NCBI GenBank assembly: GCA_026874595.1 | Contig: CM049306.1 | Span: forward strand, 80,750,142 to 80,814,141 | Source of the DNA: Sipunculus nudus | Lineage: Eukaryota; Annelida; Sipuncula; Golfingiida; Sipunculidae | Length of the DNA: 64,000 nucleotides | Direction of reading: 5' to 3' | Shown here: positions 1-12,009 of the stretch, piece after piece | Numbering within the stretch: the first letter of the stretch is position 1 | How the letters are laid out: each line of letters begins with the position of its first letter | Position numbers and translations under genes: made by a program | The notes under the pieces: model-generated | Database searches by the model: none | The model's input: the letters and a program-made list of their open reading frames with translations, nothing else | Told to the model about the DNA's origin: nothing

Positions 1-403
1 TGGTTTTCCAAGCAAATATTCCTTCCAAAACCTACATTTACCTGTTCATGTGTTCAGCTTAATCATGAACTCTGCATACAATATCGGTAAGAATTTCGCA
101 ACTGTCCAAGCTGCATAAAAATAAACTGGCAATGTTTAAAGATCAATTTATATGGTGTATGCAAGTAATCTGATCAACGTATGCCTTATTTAATTTTTGA
201 TTGCCCTTAGGCGTGATTTACTGTAAATATGAAGACATTATACACGACTGGATTAATAACTATCTTTGAATGAAAAAATAAATAAAATTCAAACGTTTTC
301 CGCGATTAAACGTAAGCATTACAAATTAACCAAGTCTGTACATGATGTATTTGGATAGTTTAGTTCAATTTATTAATCCTTGAAGCTCTGGCTGTTTCAC
401 GCT

Positions 404-712
404 CGTCACGCAGCTATTTTACCCACTTCTGCCGTTGTTTAAACCGCTGCTTTGGATAGCAAGTTTCTCTTGGTTCGACCACCAGGGTGATCACAGAACA
501 AAAAAGTATAATCAGACCAGTGAGATCGTGGTATTGCATCCAGCTCCAAACTTTAAACATACAACACCCGCTCTTGTTTGTCTGATTGTACTTGTGCTTG
601 CACGGGGCCATCCATATTCTTTGCTCTGCGCCCACCCTGGTGGTGTAAACCAGAGAACCTTGCCATAAAAAACAGCGGTTAAAACAAAAAGAGATCTGGG
701 ACGACTGCAGTG
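404..712. repeat. Foldback/MITE-like hairpin element, copy A (in DDC intron)
   Basis: The left arm (about 434-490, gtttaaaccgctgctttgga...) is the imperfect reverse complement of the right arm (about 632-692, ...aaaacagcggttaaaac). Both arms include an ACCACCAGGGTG-like core, and weaker pairing extends to about 404 and 712. A second copy lies at about 29904-30150. No ORF of note is present. It is probably a non-autonomous foldback or MITE element. No target-site duplication was found. Confidence 0.55.
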
Positions 713-766
713 TATATGGCTGTTGTATCCGCACCACATATTAATTTATCCGTCCATTTATTCCAG

Positions 767-865
767 CACTGGCAGATACCGCTCGGGGGACGGTTCCGTT
801 CACTTAAACTCTGGTTTGTTCTCCGTCTGTACGGAGTTCAGGGAATACAAATGCATATCAGAAAG
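767..865 (+). CDS. DDC: Aromatic-L-amino-acid decarboxylase, third-last coding exon (gene 5' partial)
   Basis: This 33-codon exon of a PLP-dependent group II decarboxylase makes part of the C-terminal region of the enzyme that converts L-DOPA, 5-HTP or tyrosine to the amine. The translation starts [19 protein letters not shown] and continues [14 protein letters not shown], which matches the conserved HWQIPL..RFRSLK(M/L)WFV segment of animal DDC. It is bounded by ttccag at 761-766 and gtaata at 866, phase 0 at both ends. The boundaries match those I remember for vertebrate DDC exons. Usual family members have two arginines before FRS, but here the first is glycine. Tyrosine decarboxylase cannot be excluded from this C-terminal part. 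The exons carrying the PLP lysine must lie left of position 1. Confidence 0.85.
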
Positions 866-1229
866 GTAATAAAGCAGGCCGCTAACGCTGGGGGCCTGTC
901 AATGAGTATTATAGTTTCCTACATTGGGATATGCTACGTTTTAATACAATATTCTGTAACATTTGGGAGCATTTGCAGGTGATAAGGAACCCTCCCGCCC
1001 CCATAATCTAATTATGATCGAACTACCTTGGTTACAATAAGCTTTAAAATACATATTAAAACGTATTTTAGGAACAATGATATATACATATACTGTAATC
1101 TCCAGAACATCCTTTTTATTTCGGTTCGTATTAATCTGAATATTTTAAAATTTAATGCGATATCTTGTCTCTGACAAGTATGAATTCAACAATAACATTA
1201 TAATACAAACATCTCCTGGCTTTGCTATT

Positions 1230-1233
<4 letters not shown>

Positions 1234-1267
<34 letters not shown>
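1234..1267. repeat. (AT)n microsatellite
   Basis: This is a run of about 17 AT dinucleotides in the intron before the penultimate DDC exon. The rest of that intron (866-1612) shows nothing else recognisable. Confidence 0.95.
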
Positions 1268-1271
<4 letters not shown>

Positions 1272-1612
1272 CTCTCTAAAATTTCACTTAAAGAAACAAT
1301 TTGACCAATGATAATTTGATAGGAAAGGAGTATGCCTTCTATACAAAACAAAATATATATAAAAAACAAAGTATTTTTTTCTAAGGTATATGCAAAATTG
1401 GAAAGCTTTAGTCCTGTTTATTTATAGGAAATATCACCCTAAAGATGGCACGGTGGCGCATAGCTGCCTACTATGATATCGTAAGAAACGTAAGATTTGA
1501 TTAAATTAAACGATGCGTTTATTGTTATTCGGCTTCTTCTGCACAACAATGCTCTGTGGCCATTTAAGCTTAATGCATTTCTTTTCCACGCAGTGTGTTG
1601 TATTTCTTTTAG

Positions 1613-1714
1613 CAAATTGCGCTGGCGAAAAAATTTGAAGCCCTAGTAAAGGCAGACGACAAGTTTGAGGTCACAAATGACGTCATCATGGGATTAGTCT
1701 GCTTCAAATTAAAG
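1613..1714 (+). CDS. DDC: Aromatic-L-amino-acid decarboxylase, penultimate coding exon
   Basis: This exon has 34 codons, from QIALAKKFEALVKADDKFEV to DVIMGLVCFKLK. The GLVCF(K/R)LK ending is a strong DDC-family signature. The acceptor is tttag at 1608-1612, the donor is gttggt at 1715, and it is phase 0 at both ends, so it joins cleanly to the exons at 767-865 and 2346-2552. Histidine decarboxylase is less likely because it usually has GLVVFRLK at this place (recalled, not searched). Confidence 0.87.
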
Positions 1715-2345
1715 GTTGGTTGTCATATTTTAATAAATACACCAACACATATTGATAACTCGGAAAATAAAACGCATAACGTTTGCTCAAATCCTTTTCG
1801 TTATATTTATATATTTATATTTATATTAATACTTGACTTTTTGTGGGCTTATATACACACTTACATCTATGGATAAAAATTTGTACAAAAATACATTATT
1901 TGAAGAATCTATTTTGTTCCTTGGCTGTTTACAGGCCATCGGGAGCAATCAAAATGGGCAACCTTGAATTTCATGATATGTATCGATTCTTTCAGGAAGA
2001 AAATAATGCATTTTATTTCAATGATTTTCAATAATCTTAAGCAACCCTTCTCAAAGGAACTATTGAAAATTTGATCAAGATACAAAAAAAGCATGAAAAG
2101 ATATTACTGTCAGTGTAAATGTAAAAAGTGTCAGGAGAGGGTTAATTGAATTTTAACAAGGAGGTTAAAAGGTAGACTCATATATCATTCGGCATGGCAA
2201 CTACTACATAAGGACTCGGCAGCCGCCCACTATGCATAAATGTGTCTTTAATTAGAGAATGGGTAGGCATTAAATTTTAACTTCAGCTTGCATAACTTTT
2301 CTAGTTTTAACCCCTTGATCTTAGCAAATGGTAATCTGTTTTCAG

Positions 2346-2552
2346 AATAATTCAAACGAAGTCAATGAGCGGTTACTGAAGAAAATAAATGAAGACGCCA
2401 GGATACATCTAGTGCCATCTATTGGGAAAGGCGTGTACTACCTGAGATTTGTCGTTACTTCTGCAAAGACAGAATCAAATGATATTGAATTTGCATGGGG
2501 TGTTATCAAGGAATTATCGGACAAAGTGCTCGGAGAATCTAGTGCAGCTTAA
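2346..2552 (+). CDS. DDC: Aromatic-L-amino-acid decarboxylase, last coding exon with stop
   Basis: This terminal exon has 68 codons and a TAA stop at 2550-2552, after the acceptor ttttcag ending at 2345. The translation NNSNEVNERLLKKINEDARI, then HLVPS and YYLRFVVTSAKTE, ending in a helix FAWGVIKELSDKVLG, follows the human DDC C-terminus segment by segment (N..LL..IN....IHLVP...... LRF...S..T). The three exons supply about 135 C-terminal residues of an enzyme usually near 480-500 residues. I do not see a convincing AATAAA within the next few hundred bases. Confidence 0.88.
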   Translation, partial: NNSNEVNERLLKKINEDARIHLVPSIGKGVYYLRFVVTSAKTESNDIEFAWGVIKELSDKVLGESSAA

Positions 2553-3090
2553 ACAATGTGTGGTCTAGGGGTATATGTATTATTATAACATACCGTTTAA
2601 TCTCCAGGGGCCTAGCGCCAGTTGTCCTCTTAGTAGTTAGCACCCGTTATAATTTATAAAGGGGCCCATTCATCTATATGACCTTTATAAACTAAACGTC
2701 ATCCTTTGGAGCTTTATAAAAACCCAGAAATGTGGATATCACTGCACACAGGTTGCGTGTTTTGTTTATTTCAACATGTTTATCATATTATATAGGGGCC
2801 CGCCAGAATAATCAAAACAGATTCAACAAAAACATCTGGTTGCAAGTCAGGTAAGTTGGAGCTTTGCAAATGGCGTTTTGCAAAAAGTGAGCTTTTTTTG
2901 CAAAAAGGCAACCTAGCACCTGAGGTTGTAAATTTGCTGTGTTTACAAACACGTTGTTGGTAAGCAAGTTTATACATTCTGCACTGCAAAGAGCTGTTCA
3001 TAACCAGAATTACCCTTAGATCATTAATATATACATAGTCGAGTTGCCACCCAATATATTCCATAGCGAACCTATGAATTTTCTGAATTA
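2553..3090. other. 3' flank of decarboxylase gene, no gene seen
   Basis: This stretch follows the decarboxylase stop codon and presumably contains its 3' UTR. The open frame on the minus strand at 2783-3160 shows no family motif and overlaps the left part of the repeat structure that follows. Confidence 0.4.
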
Positions 3091-3094
3091 TAGC

Positions 3095-3560
3095 AGGTTT
3101 ATGATGTATTAATGATGGTAGGGGTCCACTGATAATTTGGAGTTGGGTTGTCCCCATCACGTGTTTAGACCTAGCCGTTGATGGCTGTTCATGGCCAAAG
3201 ATTCAATGAAGCCATGTTTACAACGATTCTTTTCGTATTTAAAATACTAATATGCAAATTAGAGGCGCCATTGGTCATTGGTGAAATATATACTTTCTCC
3301 GATATCTCAAGAACTAACCATGATAACTAGTTGAGCATTTCATGTAGACCTAGGTTTTCATTGTGAAAGATTCATATGAAACCATGTTAACAAATGTTTA
3401 GTCCGTGTTTAAAAATGTAACATGCAAATTAGGGTTTCCATGGATTAAACTCGCTGTCTTCAATATTTGAAACAATGGTTACTGGTCAAACATAATAACC
3501 TAGGTTTCCATGGCCAAGATTGGTAGCAAAGCATCTGGAAAAAAACTGTAACATAATCTT
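3095..3560 (+). repeat. Left arm of an inverted repeat, built of ~165-bp tandem units
   Basis: Two to three degenerate units of about 165 bp each contain, in order, a 'gacctag..ttttca' block, a 'gattca..gaa(a)ccatgttaac' block, an 'atgcaaattag' block and 'tctcaagaactaacca'. Near its left end is atggtaggggtcc (3115-3127). The same blocks occur in reverse complement at about 5830-6090, including ggacccctaccat at 6064-6076, so the two arms face each other across about 2.3 kb. Confidence 0.6.
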
Positions 3561-4479
3561 TATTAAGATAATCGCTTTATCGAAAGAACTAACCACAATA
3601 TTTAGTCAAACATTATATCAAGACTTAAGTTTTCACGTTTACTGAATCAAACAAAAACCTTATAAATAAGTTTTTAAGTGTATTTTATAACGAAGGCTTT
3701 CCTAAAGAAATAGCATTCTGCAATAATTGATAATATGAACTGACTCAGACGTTGGCTGGGGCGTTTGTTTTCGACCTCGAAGGGACACGGTTCAATACTC
3801 AATAATGCCTCCTGAGCTTCGCCCTGAGGTGTTCACGACAGGTTATGACCGTGTTATTCACACTTTGTGCATAAAAAAACCTTAGGTCGGATTTTCTTAA
3901 ATTAATATAAAGGCCAAAGTCCATGTCATTTTATCATTTTTTTTTCAATGCACAGTTCCATCGTCACGGAATAATTAAATCATAAGAAACATGATATTTT
4001 CGACTAGTAAGCCCTACCGGTCACAGATTTTTCCAAGATCACAAATTAGGAAATTTATTACGAAAAAAGTTAATAACTCGCATTATGATAGCTTCCAAAA
4101 GATCACGTTTGTCTAATATTAGCTTTTGTGCATATTATAACATCGGAAGCCTGTTATTGTAAAAATTGGCTGGATAATTTAAACCTGAGAAAACTGCTAA
4201 TGAAATCACCTGACATTGTTTCATGCAATGGACATAGACCCTGAATAGAATTAGCATCTCAAGACCAAGAGACGAGAAGCTCGCCTACTGCATGTGGAGT
4301 TAGTTTTCTTTCGTGGAATAAGAGTTTCACCAGATCCGATCAAATTAAGTCGGATCAGGCAGGCCAGAACCAGTTCCCTGGTCTGAATATTCATCAGTGT
4401 TTTAGTAATTAAGAAGTTTAATCAAACACTGAAGTGCATATAATGTAGTATAATATAGAGATGAATATGTTGGTCAAAG

Positions 4480-5812
4480 ACCAAACCGCAAGACCGCTAA
4501 AGTCAAAGACCAGACTCGAAAGTACCCCCAAAATATTTAGAATTTGATACAATAGTTCCAGTATCTGATTAACAGATGCATTGATCGCCATGATTTTTTG
4601 CATGCATAAAGATCAGCGAGTGTTTTATCAGTTCCTGCAGGCTGGTGGCGCTACGTGTATTTTTTTTTCAATTTTACGTGCTCTGTTTTGAGACCTTCAA
4701 ATGAAGCAGTCGTCAATTAACAGAGCACAAATCGTAACTGATTGACCAAGCATTTTGAAACGTGACATCCCGAGAGGTCATTGAAAAATCTCTTTGAAAA
4801 CCTGAAAGTAAGTCTCTGTTACCCATATCCTTCAAGCTATGGGGTTTTTAATCCCACCAGAATAATTGATACAAAAGCTCCAGTGTTTGAATAACTGATG
4901 CATTGACATCATGCTTCTTTGCATGCATATAGATCATGGCGTGTTTTATCAGTTCCTGAAGACTGGTGGTGCACTTGTATTTTTTCAGTTTTTACGCATG
5001 TTGTCTCACTTTTTTTGAGACCGTGTGAAGTGGTCGTCCGTTAACAGGGCACAAATCGGTAATGTTGGACATAGAATCTTCTATCTTGACACCCAGAGAG
5101 GCCAATGAAACATCTCTTTCGGACACCTGAAGTTGGGTCTCTGTTACTGATATCCTTTGATCTATGGTACTCATAACCCCCCCCCCCCCACCCCCCAGCC
5201 AATAGTTAAACATTTGATACAAAAGAGCCAGTATCTGAATAACTAATGCATTAATCGCCATGATTCTTTGCTTGCATATTGGTCATGGGGTGTTTCATCA
5301 GTTCCGTTGGACTAGTGACGAATTTTTACACATCCTTTTTGCCTATTTTTGGAGACCTCAAGCGAAGCAGTCTGGCTGTTAATAGGCCACAAAATGTAAC
5401 TGTAAGAGCTAGAATCTACTAACTGTACATCAATGTACAAGGGCAAATTTCCTTAAAAACCTGAAATTATGTCAAGTGACCTATAGTCCGCAAAATATTT
5501 GAAAGATCATGATTTGAACACTCTTTAGGACAGATTTGCTTGATTGCATGGACAAAGCTGGACCTAGAAACTTCTAATTTGATTAAGATCCAGGCAGGTT
5601 CCTGTAAACATTTCTTGGAAATCCGAAATAATGTCACTGTTACCTATATTTTGCAAGCTGTGTGAAAGTACATTATTTAAACACACTGTCATTCAAATGA
5701 GCACAACCTGCAGGTGGATGTAGAGTAAGGTCACTGCACTCTGGGAGTCATTGTACCCGTTGTTCAAGGTTCCTTGAATTCATCTGAGCCTCATAGCCGA
5801 TGGGCCACTTGC
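4480..5812. repeat. Tandem ~330-bp repeat array (intergenic copy)
   Basis: At least three diverged units can be read. Anchor motifs (gcattgatcgccatg...gcatgcat...gatcatgg, then gagacctcaa.tgaagc.gtcgt, then cacaaatcgtaa, then ctctgttacc.atatcctt) recur near 4573, 4900 and 5247, about 330-350 bp apart. A fourth partial unit ends with gttcaaggttccttgaatt and gatgggccacttg near 5757-5812. The same unit and the same end sequence occur in an intron at 58,884-59,560, so this is a dispersed element family with internal tandem repeats. Confidence 0.65.
5177..5196. repeat. Poly-C tract
   Basis: A C-rich run interrupted by one A, inside the ~330-bp repeat array. Confidence 0.9.
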
Positions 5813-5824
5813 AATCAGGCGGAA

Positions 5825-6090
5825 TTTTCATCAATGGCGGCCTTAATTTACATTTTAAAATTTAAATATAAAATTTGTCAATATGGTTTCGTTTGAATCG
5901 TTGCCACGAAAACGTAGGTCTAGACACAACATTCGACCATTTATCTTGGTTATAGTTCTTGAGTTATAGAAGAAATACAGTATTCGTCAATGGCGGCCCT
6001 AATTTGCATATTACAAAAATAGACCAAGGCTGTCCTGTAGAACACCCATCTCAAAAGTGTTAGGGGACCCCTACCATCACAAATTCATAA
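5825..6090 (-). repeat. Right arm of inverted repeat
   Basis: This is the reverse complement of the units at 3095-3560. Both aatttgcata (6001-6010) and aatttacat, each preceded by 'caatggcggcc', correspond to atgcaaattag.g.cgccattg in the left arm, and ttcttgagttata corresponds to tctcaagaacta. Together with the left arm it suggests a foldback-type composite element of roughly 3 kb enclosing the ~330-bp array. Confidence 0.55.
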
Positions 6091-6980
6091 AAAAGGCTTG
6101 TACTATAGACAGGTCATAAGTACTCTTTATTGGCATCTCGACTAGCACAGAGGAAACAAGAAATCACATTAATTAGTTATATAGTTATTGTGAAAAATGC
6201 TTAATGAAAATATCCAGACACCTTTCTTGCTTTCTGGGGCCATGTTTAACTGATGATTTTTACCCTTAGGAATGAATACTAACGTATTTTAGTCCAATTT
6301 ATTAACGTTTAAAAAAAAATCTGTTGATCGTTATCAATGTCCAGAGGTTCGTGTTGAAACATCAGCATGTAAATGTATCTGTTTCAGGGAATATATAAGC
6401 AATAAATCTAACCAATACACCAATATATTATTTGCATTCGTCTCTATAGGAGTGTTGGCATGGGTCTTGTACCCGGTCATTTGCTTATTACAAGTGTGTA
6501 GATGTCCTTGAAAATACATAAATCCCCAATAAATCATAATTAGTGTTCAGTTACTGATTCCCATGTCAAGTTGTGACTAAGATCAAGCTAAATCTGAAGC
6601 CAACTAGTAGACTTGTAAACGTGATAATACTGAATATGATTAAATATCGGAGGATAAGTTGAGCTAGTAATATATCACCGACAGATGAAATGCCACGAAA
6701 TCATTATTAAAAACACATAACAGTACTAACATGCGTTTATTTAAAGTTCATAATGATCTCTATAAAACTCCAGTAACTTCAAAAGATATGCTTGAACACA
6801 ATTACACACATTTCCGAGACTGTCCTGAGATTTAGAATCATTGTGTTGATGGGACTTTTTCCTGCCTGCATTTTTATATCAATTTAATAAATAGATTATT
6901 TTTTGGTATAATTGGCAAACATGTTTATATTTTCTGTGTTACCTTTATTTTTACCTTTGCAAAGACAAGCTGCGGTGGTT
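6091..6980. other. Intergenic, no gene or clear repeat seen
   Basis: AT-rich sequence without exon-like signals. Short open frames here lack family motifs. Confidence 0.4.
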
Positions 6981-6984
6981 ATGT

Positions 6985-7110
6985 TTTCGGTGGCGTTGGT
7001 TTGTCTGTTTGACTGTTAGCAATATTACTCAAAAGGTTCCCAACGGAGTTTTATGAATTTTTTTAGAAAATGATACAAAGAACAATTGATTAGATTTTGA
7101 GTTTGATCCA
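6985..7110 (+). repeat. Dispersed repeat 'ggtttgtctgtttg...', copy 1
   Basis: The block 'cgttggtttgtctgtttgactgttagcaatattactcaaaaggttcccaacgg', then 'tttttagaaaatgatacaaagaacaattgattagattttg', recurs in diverged form at 8628-8760 (gttggtttgtctgtgtgtttgtttgtctgttagtaacatta...ttatcaacgg...cattgatacaagaaacagttgat). I recall similar repeats as common in marine invertebrate genomes. No coding potential. Confidence 0.55.
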
Positions 7111-8627
7111 TTCGAAAGTATCCCCGGAATGTGCTCTAGTGTTTTACGGGGTTTTATAACACTTAAGTTTACGCCGGGACGTAGCAGGTGGCGATATATG
7201 GCCCTCTTTGGAGTGCGAGTTGGGACGTCTCAGAGGACAATCATTGACGTCACTCCGCGTGTCCGTCCCTGGAAGGTGTCAGTTATTCTACGTACAGCAT
7301 GGGTTCATGGTTGTTGTTCGTTGTGTTCATAGTCCTGGGCCCTGTTGCAATAAGAATATAAATGACTAACAGACCCCATTGAAGAAAGACCCTAAGACCT
7401 GACTTTAGCAAGCCCCGAGATATGTCTGCTGCAGTGCGCTGTTTTAGCGTAAACCGGCTTATAAGTCCTGGGATTCCCAGTACTTATAAACTCCCTTTTG
7501 CAATGCCATCTATTTGTCGACAAGTGACACCTTTCGACCGCAGGTACATTGTCAATGCTCTTATTAATTTCTTGCGGAGTACATACAATTATTATCATAT
7601 TCGATCAACTTTTTTGTAAACATCATCTTATTATTAAAATAGTCAATAAATGTGACCATATCTTGTTTTGTTACGAGATAGAGAGATGCAAAAACGGAAC
7701 TGTTGACAATGCACGTGACATTTGATACAACCAGGCATAAAAAAATACAATAAAATATACATAAAAATAAGTGAGCAACGGACATTTCATATTTTTTTGT
7801 AAAACTACATAAATTTAACATGACATGGTCACATTATTTTTTTAATGTCCTGACAACTGGTTATAGTGGGTATCAAATTCTGCCTTTAAAAGGTTAAGAA
7901 TTTGTTGTGTATGAAAATATAGATATGCAAGACTCAATGAAATATATATTTGTAGGTAAGTCTGCAATGAATTCTGCTGCATTTTACTGATACTCCATTG
8001 ATAGCACAATAGTTTGTCTGGTTATCGTTACTGGTTCATTACAAAAGGTCTTCTTCAAATTTTATGAATAAATGGTACATATACAACTTCTCAACTTATG
8101 CGTAGCCTTTTCGCGTGCAGACGTAGCACGGTCTGTCAGATGTTCAAAAGTAAAACAAAACACTGTTGCGTTCAGATTCTCACAGCTTCGTTGTCAAGAT
8201 GCTACAAAGTTTGTTTATCAGCCTTCATCTGGGCTACGAGGGTGTATTTATGTAAGTTTCTTCACGATTTCAGTAATAACGTGTTAGTCTGCATATATTT
8301 CGGCTTTACCTGTTGATCAGGCGTGAATCATTTAATACTGATATATACCTCACCCGCTTAGACCTCAAAGTGGAGTTGTTGGAATGAGAAATTGTCTCCC
8401 AGTTGATCTTAAATATAGGCCTGCTATAAACAGTACCAGTATATCGATAGCTACGTTCCGTTCTCCGTAAACACAAATCTCTAGACCACGCTGTCTCGTC
8501 ACTTCTAAGACACCGATGTGAGGGCTGCCTTTTCCCTGTTCGTTTTCTGTGACACATTTCAAAATATAAATAAATCATAATATGCCTTGTTTTTGTTTAT
8601 ATTTACTGGTGGTAAAATAGGTAGTCA
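7111..8627. other. Intergenic, no gene seen
   Basis: Unique-looking AT-rich DNA. Short open frames of up to about 90 codons on both strands show no recognisable domain and no supporting splice context. Confidence 0.4.
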
Positions 8628-8760
8628 AACCGTTGGTTTGTCTGTGTGTTTGTTTGTCTGTTAGTAACATTAATAAAAACATTATCAACGGATTTTGAAA
8701 TTTTCAGGATAGCTCGTCATTGATACAAGAAACAGTTGATAAAACACAATTTCTAACTAT
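8628..8760 (+). repeat. Dispersed repeat 'ggtttgtctgtgtg...', copy 2
   Basis: Diverged second copy of the block at 6985-7110, in the same orientation and about 1.6 kb downstream, with the same order of submotifs. Confidence 0.55.
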
Positions 8761-9266
8761 TTTTTTTAATTTCTTTAAACTTTCTTATTTCGTCGACTTT
8801 ACAACATTCTTTTGAACAGCACCATGCATTATATGGGTCTAATGATAAAATTGTCTGAAGCGATGGAGGAACCCTGGACTAACTACATTGGCGTCCTCGC
8901 CTATTACGCTTTAACGTAGTAAAGCAGTAGAGTACTCCCTATAACATTTTAAGGGTCCTTATATCTACACCAAATACAAAAATGTCTTTTTCCCACTTCA
9001 GAACGTCAAACAGTTCTGGAAGTACAAACTGACAACAACGTAGTTCAAAACCAACTTTATCTGTAAATCCAAACGTCTATCACGTTAATGGTTTTAACAT
9101 GATGTAATAAATACCATTTAAACGCAAACATCTGTTAAACTGGCCGTATCTTTAATCTATTTGAAGCTCCCACTCATAGAGATCTACCTTGACGCAGTAT
9201 AAGTAAGATGTTGCGGTGATTTAGATGACATACATTGTTTGTAATAAAGAGTTAATGAACACAGTG

Positions 9267-9271
<5 letters not shown>

Positions 9272-9318
<47 letters not shown>
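9272..9318. repeat. (AT)n microsatellite
   Basis: About 23 AT dinucleotides. The surrounding 8760-10160 is AT-rich without recognisable genes. Confidence 0.95.
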
Positions 9319-9320
<2 letters not shown>

Positions 9321-10163
9321 TGATGAAATTCAAATTAATCCATTCACCAATGTCGGCTGTAGTCCCTGAAGGAAACATTAACTAGTCTTGCATTATTTTG
9401 TAACTCGGAGTTACCTGTACTTCATCTCTCACACTTAAAACCATCCAACCTGCTTCAAGATCACTTTTGTCTGCTTATAAAATAGGTTAATTAAGTGGTT
9501 GCAATGGTAATATACATCCATAACTATACTCTATAATTCCAGCTAAAGGAGGAATACAAAAGATGATCATCATTTTTTTTAAGTAAGGCTTCATTCAGAT
9601 TTTTAGCAGCCCGCCATGGTAATTCAAGTGAAAGATCTAAATAAACAAGTCAAGAACCCAAGCTTAATGAAACAATAGTGTGTACCAAATTTAAAAGGTT
9701 TATCTCATATATAAATTCCCTCTAATTCGACTTTATCCAGACCTGTCTCCACGATTAACTATTTATATTGGTGATTAACAAGCAGAAAGGCATGATGCAT
9801 TTGAGTTGTACCTGTTGATTTTACCTAAATAGAAGTGTTGTTGCAGTTGCTTAAGTTCAGTCAAACCCTGCTTACCGCTCTGTTTCCATCTGGATAACAC
9901 CGAAAAGTGTTGTGTCACGTTAACTCTAGATGTACTAATCGGGTCAGTCAGTCTTGGTGTCTGAGCCACCTTAAACTCTTGCAACAATTTTATGGAAACT
10001 ACTTTTTACGTTATTCATCGCAATGCCCCGAAAATAAGGCAACAGTCATACACTTCTCAGAGCAAAAATTCATATCGGAAATCCAGTGCTTATAAGTTGC
10101 TCTGTTTAAAATTGAGTCAAGGCAAGTCGGGAATTGCCAAGAAAGGAATAGGTCAATAAAGAC

Positions 10164-10180
10164 TCCCCCCCCCCCCCCCC
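10164..10180. repeat. Poly-C tract
   Basis: Seventeen C residues, followed by an acaccc-rich tail. Confidence 0.9.
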
Positions 10181-10436
10181 ACACCCACACCCCATTCCCC
10201 AACATGCGACACATAATGTATCCGATGGATTTGTGTCCTGAAATAAATTTTATTAGATAAATTATATGCAGACTACATGTAAGATAATACAGCAAAATTA
10301 GTTCTCTATCAGCAATTTCAATCTTGAAGGTAACGAAGTCCATGTCCCTTTGAACTATCACTCGTACTACTTTTCAGTGGACATGCGTGTTTCAGTATTG
10401 TAGTATGTATGCCTGAACGTTTCGTCTTGGTTTAGT

Positions 10437-10458
10437 GGGGGGGGGGGGGGGGGGGGGG
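10437..10458. repeat. Poly-G tract
   Basis: A run of 22 G residues. Such runs are error-prone in sequencing, so the length is approximate. Confidence 0.9.
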
Positions 10459-10894
10459 CATTCCCTGCAGACAGAAAAGCTGTGGAGTTCGTATGTTTGT
10501 GATATATGAAAGGAATGTCAAATGATTTATTACCATATTACCTTAAAGAGCAATGTTAAATTGATGGAAATTTACATATTTTTAGAAAAGAGTTATTTAT
10601 TCAAAGATCCATCGGCTGAGAGATTTTATTGAATAACATTACCTCATTATCTATGTCAGCATGTATATAGAGATTATTGTACTTCAGTTTTTACATGGAC
10701 TCATATATATGTACAGTTAGTATACATGTCACCTGCAACTGAGCAATAAAATATCATGTAAATATGGTCAAGATTTTTACAATCAACATTACCTATCAAC
10801 TTGGCAGTTTTAGAAAATGAGATCTAGCGACAACACCAACAAGATTTAAAGAGGAAATGTCGTTGGTTTGCACTAAGGGGAGGTCTAAAATGCA

Positions 10895-10912
10895 CCCCCC
10901 CCCCCCCCCCCC
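10895..10912. repeat. Poly-C tract
   Basis: A run of about 18 C residues. The flanks at 10,460-11,390 show no gene. Confidence 0.9.
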
Positions 10913-11399
10913 AATGAAAAATTAGTCAAATATCCCCTGCTTGTTTAAACTGCTGGCAGAATTTTAAACCGCTCTAAACTAAACTATTTCCAGGGCTTCG
11001 GTGATTCATGTTTCTTTTTTAATTTCTATTGTCGGAGGGAACCGCCTCAATTTTTAATGCTTGCTCAAAGGGGCATAATCAGGAGCAATATTATGCCTAT
11101 TATTTCACACTATCAGTTCAGTTTTGCTTTATACAAAAGTTCCCCCAGCAAAACCATCCAAGCACACAGTCTCAGTAACTCGTATACGACTGTTTAACAG
11201 CTTGTTATTGTTCTGTATGTTGGTAAATACAGTCCACTTGTGTCTGTTTACCATAATAAGGCCGCAGACCGGAGGTCCGATTGTGAGCCCAACACGGCGT
11301 GTTTCAGCCAGCGGAACATGTATTACATTTGTTGGGCCAAGTCAGTCAGGGCCTCTCCTCATTGACACGTTGTGGCCCAGACGATGCACGCGCTGTGTT

Positions 11400-11704
11400 T
11401 ATGTTGACACCTATATGATCAGATTAACTGACAGGGCAGTATCACACGCTTCCTCTCATGTTATATCCTGGGTTTAACCAGAGTCGGTAACTTCTGCACG
11501 TGCGGGCCCTGGGTGTGTAATCAACCCCGTTGTTGGGTCATACCACCGAGGAAACCATCAAAGGGGCACTCGCTTGTCAGGGAAACACGGCGGTTGGGCA
11601 CCGCTTTCCAATGAAGCCGACAGAGCGCTCGGGGCTTAGATTCGAATCGTGATCTCCCGGCGTTGAGTCATGTGCTCTAGTCCTGAGCCCCAGAGGCAGG
11701 GCAG
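11400..11704 (-). mobile_element. tRNA-derived SINE (family A), minus-strand copy
   Basis: Read on the minus strand it begins near 11704 with a tRNA-like head: ggggctcaggactagagc as A box and attcgaatc as B box (11640-11648 complement). It continues with a body containing ccgtgtttccctgacaagcg, then cctcggtggtatga, then gggcccgca, and ends in gaggaagcgtgtgatactgccctgtc. The body aligns block by block with the plus-strand copy at 31343-31740. It is more diverged than that copy, and no target duplication was found. SINEs are short Pol III-derived retroposons moved by a LINE. Confidence 0.7.
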
Positions 11705-12009
11705 GCGTTTCAATTTTGCTACAAGTCATACGGTCCATATTCCAAGGTTCATTCGGGTATATGTGGCTGCACAATTGTAATTATTCCTTAAAGTCCTCCC
11801 TGATTATCCGGATCAGTATTCGGATCAACACCAACATTTAATTGACCTCATGACTTCTTGACCCATTCCCGAAAGCTTATGAGTATCTCCGGAGATTATG
11901 TTCACGAGTATTCTTGTGAACAAGTATACAAACACATACGAACGGGAAAGAACACATACCCTCCTGGCGGAGGCAATTATTACGTTTTCTACCTGGTAAC
12001 GTCTCAATG

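Noticed and set aside
413..740. Overlapping 75-107-codon frames on both strands near 0.4-0.7 kb
   Set aside because: They lie over a hairpin element; the frames are a by-product of the inverted arms.
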